DNA of 8,844 nt from an uncultured Rhodovulum sp. (GTDB taxonomy: Bacteria; Pseudomonadota; Alphaproteobacteria; Rhodobacterales; Rhodobacteraceae). A model generated the notes under the pieces. It made no database searches, was not told the DNA's origin, and saw only the letters and a list, made by a program, of their open reading frames with translations. Below are positions 5,816 to 8,844 of this stretch, one piece after another. Each line of letters opens with the position of its first letter. The first letter of the stretch is position 1. The stretch covers positions 1 through 8,844 of the forward strand of contig CAMIMK010000120.1 in the NCBI GenBank assembly GCA_946221765.1, written 5' to 3'. Position numbers and translations under genes: made by a program.

Positions 5816-7483
5816 TCAGAACAGCCCCTCGATCTCGCCGGCCTCGTTCAGGTGGATCGCCTCGGCGGCGGGGGTGCGGGGCAGGCCGGGCATCGTCATG
5901 ATGTCGCCGCAGATCGCGACGACGAAGCCGGCCCCGGCGGCGAGGCGCACCTCGCGGACCGGCAGGCTGTGGCCGAGGGGGGCGCCGAGGCGGGTGGGGT
6001 CGGCCGAGAAGGAATACTGGGTCTTGGCGATACAGACCGGCAGCCGTCCCCAGCCATCGTCCTCCCAGCGGGCGAGCTGCTCGCGGAGGCGCGCCTCGGC
6101 CACCACGCCGTCGGCGCGGTAGATCTCGCGCGCGACGGTCTCGATCTTGGCGAAAAGCGGCAGCGCGTCGGGATAGAGCGGCGAGAACCGCGCGGTGCCG
6201 CCGGTGGCGAGATCGGCGACCGCCCGGGCCAGCGGCAGCGCGCCGCGGGAGCCCTCTGCCCAGTGCGTGCAGACATGGGCCTCGGCCCCGAGGGCGGCGG
6301 CATGGGCGCGGACCGCGGCAAGCTCGGCCTCGGTGTCGGTGGCGAAGCGGTTGAGCGCGACGACGGCGGGGACGCCGAACCGGGCGAGATTCTCCAGGTG
6401 GCGGCCGAGATTCGCGCAGCCGCGGGTGACGGCGGCGACATCCTCGCGGTCGAGATCGGCCCGGGCGATCCCGCCGTTCATCTTGAGGGCGCGGACGGTG
6501 GCGACAAGCACGGCGGCATCGGGGCGAAGGCCCGCCTGCCGGCACTTGATGTCGAAGAACTTCTCGGCCCCGAGGTCGGCGCCGAAGCCCGCCTCGGTCA
6601 CCACCATGTCGGCGAGGCCGAGCGCGGCGCGGGTGGCGATCACGGAATTGCAGCCATGGGCGATGTTGGCGAAGGGGCCGCCATGGACGAAGGCCGGCGT
6701 ATGCTCCAGCGTCTGCACGAGGTTCGGCAGCACGGCCTGGGCGAGCAGCGCCGCCATGGCGCCGTCGGCGTGCAGGTCGCGGGCGAGCACGGCGCGGCCG
6801 TCGCGGCGGGTGCCGATGACGATCTCGCCGAGGCGGCGCTGGAGGTCTTCGAGGTCGCGGGCGAGGCAGAGGATCGCCATGACCTCCGAGGCGACGGTGA
6901 TGTCGAAGCCGGTCTCCCGCGGCTGGCCGTTGCCGGGGCCGCCAAGGGCGGCGACGACCTGCCGCAGCGCCCGGTCGTTCATGTCGAGCACGCGGCGGAA
7001 GCTGACCCGCCGCGGGTCGATCCCGAGGGCGTTGCCCCAGTGGACATGGTTGTCGATCAGCGCGGCCAGCAGGTTGTGGGCCGAGGTGATCGCATGGAAA
7101 TCCCCGGTGAAGTGGAGGTTGATGTCCTCCATCGGCACCACCTGCGCCCGGCCGCCGCCGGCCGCCCCGCCCTTCATCCCGAAGCAGGGGCCGAGCGAGG
7201 GCTCGCGCAGGCAGATGGCGGTGCGGTGGCCGAGCGCCTGCAGCGCGTCGCCGAGGCCGACCGTGGTCGTGGTCTTGCCCTCGCCGGCCGGGGTCGGGTT
7301 GATCGCGGTCACCAGCACCAGCCGGCCGCGCGGCGCCTTCGGCAGGCCGTGCAGGAAGCCGGCCGTCAGCTTGGCCTTGTCGCGGCCGAAGGGGATCAGC
7401 GCCTCGGGCGGGATGTCGAGCCGGGCGGCGACGGCCTCGATCGACAGCTTCGGGGCGTGGCGGGCGATCTCGATATCGGACAA
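5816..7483 (-). CDS. fhs: Formate-tetrahydrofolate ligase
   Basis: Joins formate to tetrahydrofolate at the expense of ATP, giving 10-formyl-tetrahydrofolate for purine, formyl-methionine and serine synthesis, or for C1 assimilation from formate; cytoplasmic, normally a homotetramer. At 555 residues it is full length. Seen: the nucleotide loop TPAGEGKTT at 64-72, EPSLGPCFGMKGGAAGGG at 94-111, GDFHAITSAHNLL at 127-139, the family signature VATVRALKMNGG at 327-338, and the usual C-terminal GLF. The start is TTG at 7483: family proteins begin near SDIEIA, GAGG lies 5 bases upstream, and the next ATG would remove about 100 residues including the ATP site. It lies 56 bases downstream of the GntR-type regulator and is probably co-transcribed or controlled by it. 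The gap carries seven G-tracts on the template strand. Confidence 0.97.
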   Translation of the reverse strand: MSDIEIARHAPKLSIEAVAARLDIPPEALIPFGRDKAKLTAGFLHGLPKAPRGRLVLVTAINPTPAGEGKTTTTVGLGDALQALGHRTAICLREPSLGPCFGMKGGAAGGGRAQVVPMEDINLHFTGDFHAITSAHNLLAALIDNHVHWGNALGIDPRRVSFRRVLDMNDRALRQVVAALGGPGNGQPRETGFDITVASEVMAILCLARDLEDLQRRLGEIVIGTRRDGRAVLARDLHADGAMAALLAQAVLPNLVQTLEHTPAFVHGGPFANIAHGCNSVIATRAALGLADMVVTEAGFGADLGAEKFFDIKCRQAGLRPDAAVLVATVRALKMNGGIARADLDREDVAAVTRGCANLGRHLENLARFGVPAVVALNRFATDTEAELAAVRAHAAALGAEAHVCTHWAEGSRGALPLARAVADLATGGTARFSPLYPDALPLFAKIETVAREIYRADGVVAEARLREQLARWEDDGWGRLPVCIAKTQYSFSADPTRLGAPLGHSLPVREVRLAAGAGFVVAICGDIMTMPGLPRTPAAEAIHLNEAGEIEGLF

Positions 7484-7488
7484 GCGGG

Positions 7489-7492
7489 CCTC
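7489..7492 (-). promoter_or_regulatory. Ribosome binding site for the TTG start of fhs
   Basis: GAGG on the minus strand, 5 bases before TTG at 7483. It is short and paired with a weak start codon, so initiation is probably modest. No ATG or GTG lies suitably close in frame, and the family's conserved N-terminus begins right after this TTG. Confidence 0.5.
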
Positions 7493-7495
7493 GGC

Positions 7496-7533
7496 AGGGC
7501 AGGGCAGGGCGACGGGAGGGAAGGAGGGCGGGG
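7496..7533 (+). other. Seven G-tracts with potential to form G-quadruplexes, including a tandem AGGGC repeat
   Basis: On the plus strand, runs of three or more G occur at 7497-7499, 7502-7504, 7507-7509, 7514-7516, 7518-7520, 7526-7528 and 7530-7533, with loops of 1 to 5 bases. This satisfies the G3N1-7 quadruplex pattern, and overlapping sets of four can be chosen. The first three belong to three tandem copies of AGGGC (7496-7510). The tract fills most of the 56-base gap between the regulator and fhs, and lies on the template strand for both; the transcript is correspondingly C-rich. Folding and function are inference. Confidence 0.6.
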
Positions 7534-7539
7534 CGCGGG

Positions 7540-8262
7540 TCAGCCCGGATCGGTCAGCCGCCCGGCCACCCGCACGAGGCCGGCATCGATGACCGAGCGG
7601 GCCGCGGCCTCCGCAGCCGGCGGATCGCCCGACTCGATGGCATCGGCGATGCGTTCATGGGCGCTCGCCACGGTCTCGCGGTTCTCATGGGCGGGCGAGC
7701 TGAGCTTGAAGGCGGCGACCAGCGCCGCCTCGATCACCGTCCCCACCGAATGCATGAAGGGGTTGCCCGAGGCATCGAGCACGGCAAGGTGGAACTGCAG
7801 GTCGGCGATCGAGAATTCCTCGATCGTCGGGGCGGTGCGCATCGCCTCGGCGGCCCGGCGCATTGCGGAGACATCGGCCGTCCCGTTGCGCTCGGCCGCC
7901 AGTCGCGCCGCCTGGGGCTCGAAGGCGCGGCGCATGTCGAAGAGATGCCCGAGGAAGTCGCTGTCGATGCCGATCGCGATATGCCAGCTCAGCACGTCCG
8001 CGTCGAAGAAGTTCCACGCGGTGCGTTCGGTGACGCGGGTGCCGACGCCGGCGCGGGGCAGGACCATCCCCTTGGCGGACAGGGTCTTCATCGCCTCGCG
8101 CAGCACGGTCCGCGAGACGTGGAACTGTTCGGCCAGTTCGAGGTCGCCCGGCAGCATGGTGCCGACCGGATACTGGCCGGACACGATCGCCAGGCCGATG
8201 CCGTGGACGACATGGGCGTGGCTGTTGCGGGCCGCAGGCCCGGAGATGGCGTTCCGCAGCAC
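7540..8262 (-). CDS. GntR-family regulator, FadR/FCD subgroup
   Basis: DNA-binding regulator that usually works as a dimer and is released or activated by a small organic acid. Its 240 residues fit the family. Seen: an N-terminal winged helix (about 14-78) with the GntR pattern LPGDLELAEQFHVSRTVLREAMKTL and wing GMVLPRAGVGTRV, then a helical FCD effector domain (about 104-235). Likely FCD metal ligands are Asp154 and His158 (ADLQFH) and His202 (AHERIADAI); the place of the usual fourth ligand, 22 residues on, holds Val224. The segment NFFDADVLSWH after the wing resembles the sugar-acid regulator type such as DgoR. The start is GTG at 8262, with GGGGAG 6 bases upstream. The gene lies between a GhrA-like reductase and fhs on one strand, so it may control either or both and itself. 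The ligand is unknown; a 2-hydroxy or 2-oxo acid is a guess from the neighbours. Confidence 0.93.
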   Translation of the reverse strand: MLRNAISGPAARNSHAHVVHGIGLAIVSGQYPVGTMLPGDLELAEQFHVSRTVLREAMKTLSAKGMVLPRAGVGTRVTERTAWNFFDADVLSWHIAIGIDSDFLGHLFDMRRAFEPQAARLAAERNGTADVSAMRRAAEAMRTAPTIEEFSIADLQFHLAVLDASGNPFMHSVGTVIEAALVAAFKLSSPAHENRETVASAHERIADAIESGDPPAAEAAARSVIDAGLVRVAGRLTDPG

Positions 8263-8268
8263 CTTCGA

Positions 8269-8274
8269 CTCCCC
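8269..8274 (-). promoter_or_regulatory. Ribosome binding site for the GTG start of the GntR-type regulator
   Basis: GGGGAG on the minus strand, 6 bases before GTG at 8262, inside a purine-rich leader. It supports the GTG start; the next in-frame ATG would delete half of the winged helix. Confidence 0.65.
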
Positions 8275-8288
8275 ACCCTCCCCTCGTG

Positions 8289-8306
8289 GCCGGCCGCATG
8301 GCCGGC
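8289..8306. promoter_or_regulatory. Inverted repeat in the regulator's leader (hairpin or operator)
   Basis: GCCGGCC at 8289-8295 and GGCCGGC at 8300-8306 are perfect 7-base inverted copies around GCAT. It lies 27-44 bases upstream of the GTG of the GntR-type gene. On the plus strand it is followed by GATTTT, like an intrinsic terminator for rightward transcription. On the coding (minus) strand no T-tract follows. It may be an autoregulatory operator, an RNA stem near the ribosome binding site, or a stop for stray antisense transcription. Confidence 0.45.
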
Positions 8307-8394
8307 GATTTTCATTCCTTGTGCCGCAGTCGGGCGCGGAGGGAAAGGGTGGCTTCCGGAATTCGCGGGCGCGCCCGGGCAGCCGCAGCGCGTA

Positions 8395-8844
8395 TCAGTA
8401 GCCGGCCGCGCGGTCCACGGGATGGAGCAGGGGCTCGCCGGCTTCGGCCCGGCGCAGGTTCTCGGCGACGACCGGGGCGGCGGTGGCGGGCCGGGTCGCC
8501 GCGGCGACATGGGGGGTGATCGTGACCCGCGGGTGGCGCCAGAACGGATGCGCGGCCGGCAGCGGCTCCTGTCGGAAGACATCGAGCGTCGCGTGGCCGA
8601 TCTGGCCGGAGTCGAGCGCGGCAAGAAGCGCGGCCTCGTCGACGAGGCTGCCGCGGCCGGGATTGATCAGGGCCGCACCCCGCGGCAGGCGGGCGAGGCG
8701 CGCGGCGTCGAGCAGGCTTTCGGTGCCGGGGGTCGCCGGCAGCAGGGTGACGAGGATCTCGGCCCGGGCCAGCACCGCGTCGAGGCGCCCGGCGCCGGCC
8801 TCGGTCTCGACCCCGGGGACGCTGCGCGGGCGACGGCTCCAGCC
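8395..8844 (-). CDS. ghrA: GhrA-type glyoxylate/hydroxypyruvate reductase, C-terminal part (5' end outside the window)
   Basis: Member of the D-2-hydroxyacid dehydrogenase family that reduces glyoxylate to glycolate and hydroxypyruvate to D-glycerate with NADPH; cytoplasmic. The window holds the last 149 residues of a protein usually about 310 long, and the frame is open to the right edge. Numbered from the edge: the beginning (GWSRRPR) matches the point just after the Rossmann GxGxxG motif, which lies outside. Catalytic Arg64 in NPGRGSLVDE, Glu93 in DVFRQEPLP and His112 in ITPHVAA are present. The ending HPVDRAAGY closely resembles the C-terminus of E. coli GhrA, which separates it from GhrB, SerA and LdhA types. 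It is the first visible gene of the minus-strand series, 132 bases before the GntR-type gene. The symbol is given by resemblance; the substrate preference cannot be read from the sequence. Confidence 0.88.
   Translation of the reverse strand, partial: GWSRRPRSVPGVETEAGAGRLDAVLARAEILVTLLPATPGTESLLDAARLARLPRGAALINPGRGSLVDEAALLAALDSGQIGHATLDVFRQEPLPAAHPFWRHPRVTITPHVAAATRPATAAPVVAENLRRAEAGEPLLHPVDRAAGY

Noticed and set aside
8088..8315. ATG at 8315 (minus) preceded by AAGGA, opening a frame that overlaps the regulator
   Set aside because: The AAGGA touches the ATG with no spacing. The frame runs out of phase through the winged helix of the regulator, giving a Cys/Arg/Pro/Ser-rich product with no domain.
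5654..8401. A 915-residue plus-strand open frame across fhs and the regulator
   Set aside because: It spans several genes and gaps on the opposite strand, is low in complexity, and shows no domain; it is a shadow of GC-biased codons.
1..8844. CRISPR array, tRNA, rRNA, insertion sequence or phage genes
   Set aside because: No regularly spaced repeats, cloverleaf-like sequence, transposase or integrase motifs, or terminal inverted repeats were found on either strand.

Overview
The window is a GC-rich stretch of ordinary bacterial chromosome with dense coding on both strands. It most likely comes from a high-GC alphaproteobacterium. The full-length GyrB ends its N-terminal segment and begins its ATPase domain in the alphaproteobacterial style, the intact -35/-10 promoter is of a kind common in that class, and the coding regions show a very strong G/C third-position bias. 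I cannot name a genus. No transposase, integrase, CRISPR array, tRNA, rRNA or phage gene is visible.

Layout. Bases 71-679 (minus) encode a lipoprotein with a glycine-zipper segment and an OmpA-type peptidoglycan-binding domain. It is divergent from gyrB (917-3334, plus), and the 237-base gap between them holds a good sigma-70-type promoter for gyrB, with a perfect dyad lying on its -10 element, and several short repeats on the lipoprotein side. gyrB converges on a minus-strand gene for an exported SYLF/Ysc84-domain protein (3443-4006), and two hairpins sit in the gap. Upstream of that gene, on the same minus strand and in transcription order from the right edge, lie a 5'-truncated GhrA-type glyoxylate/hydroxypyruvate reductase (8844-8395), a GntR/FadR-type regulator (8262-7540), formate-tetrahydrofolate ligase fhs (7483-5816) and an M32 metallocarboxypeptidase (5703-4213).

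How the genes may work together. GhrA reduces glyoxylate and hydroxypyruvate, and Fhs loads formate onto tetrahydrofolate. Both feed serine/glycine and one-carbon metabolism, and a regulator of the family that usually senses small organic acids lies between them. A small regulated C1/2-oxoacid module is therefore plausible, but this is inference from gene order. The M32 peptidase may be read through from fhs (112-base gap with no evident promoter). The SYLF gene is 206 bases further on, behind hairpins, and is probably transcribed separately.

I do not see a clearly novel system. The signals most worth a second look are regulatory: the dyad over the gyrB -10, the run of seven G-tracts between the regulator and fhs, the hairpin in the regulator's leader, and the GTG and TTG starts of those two genes.
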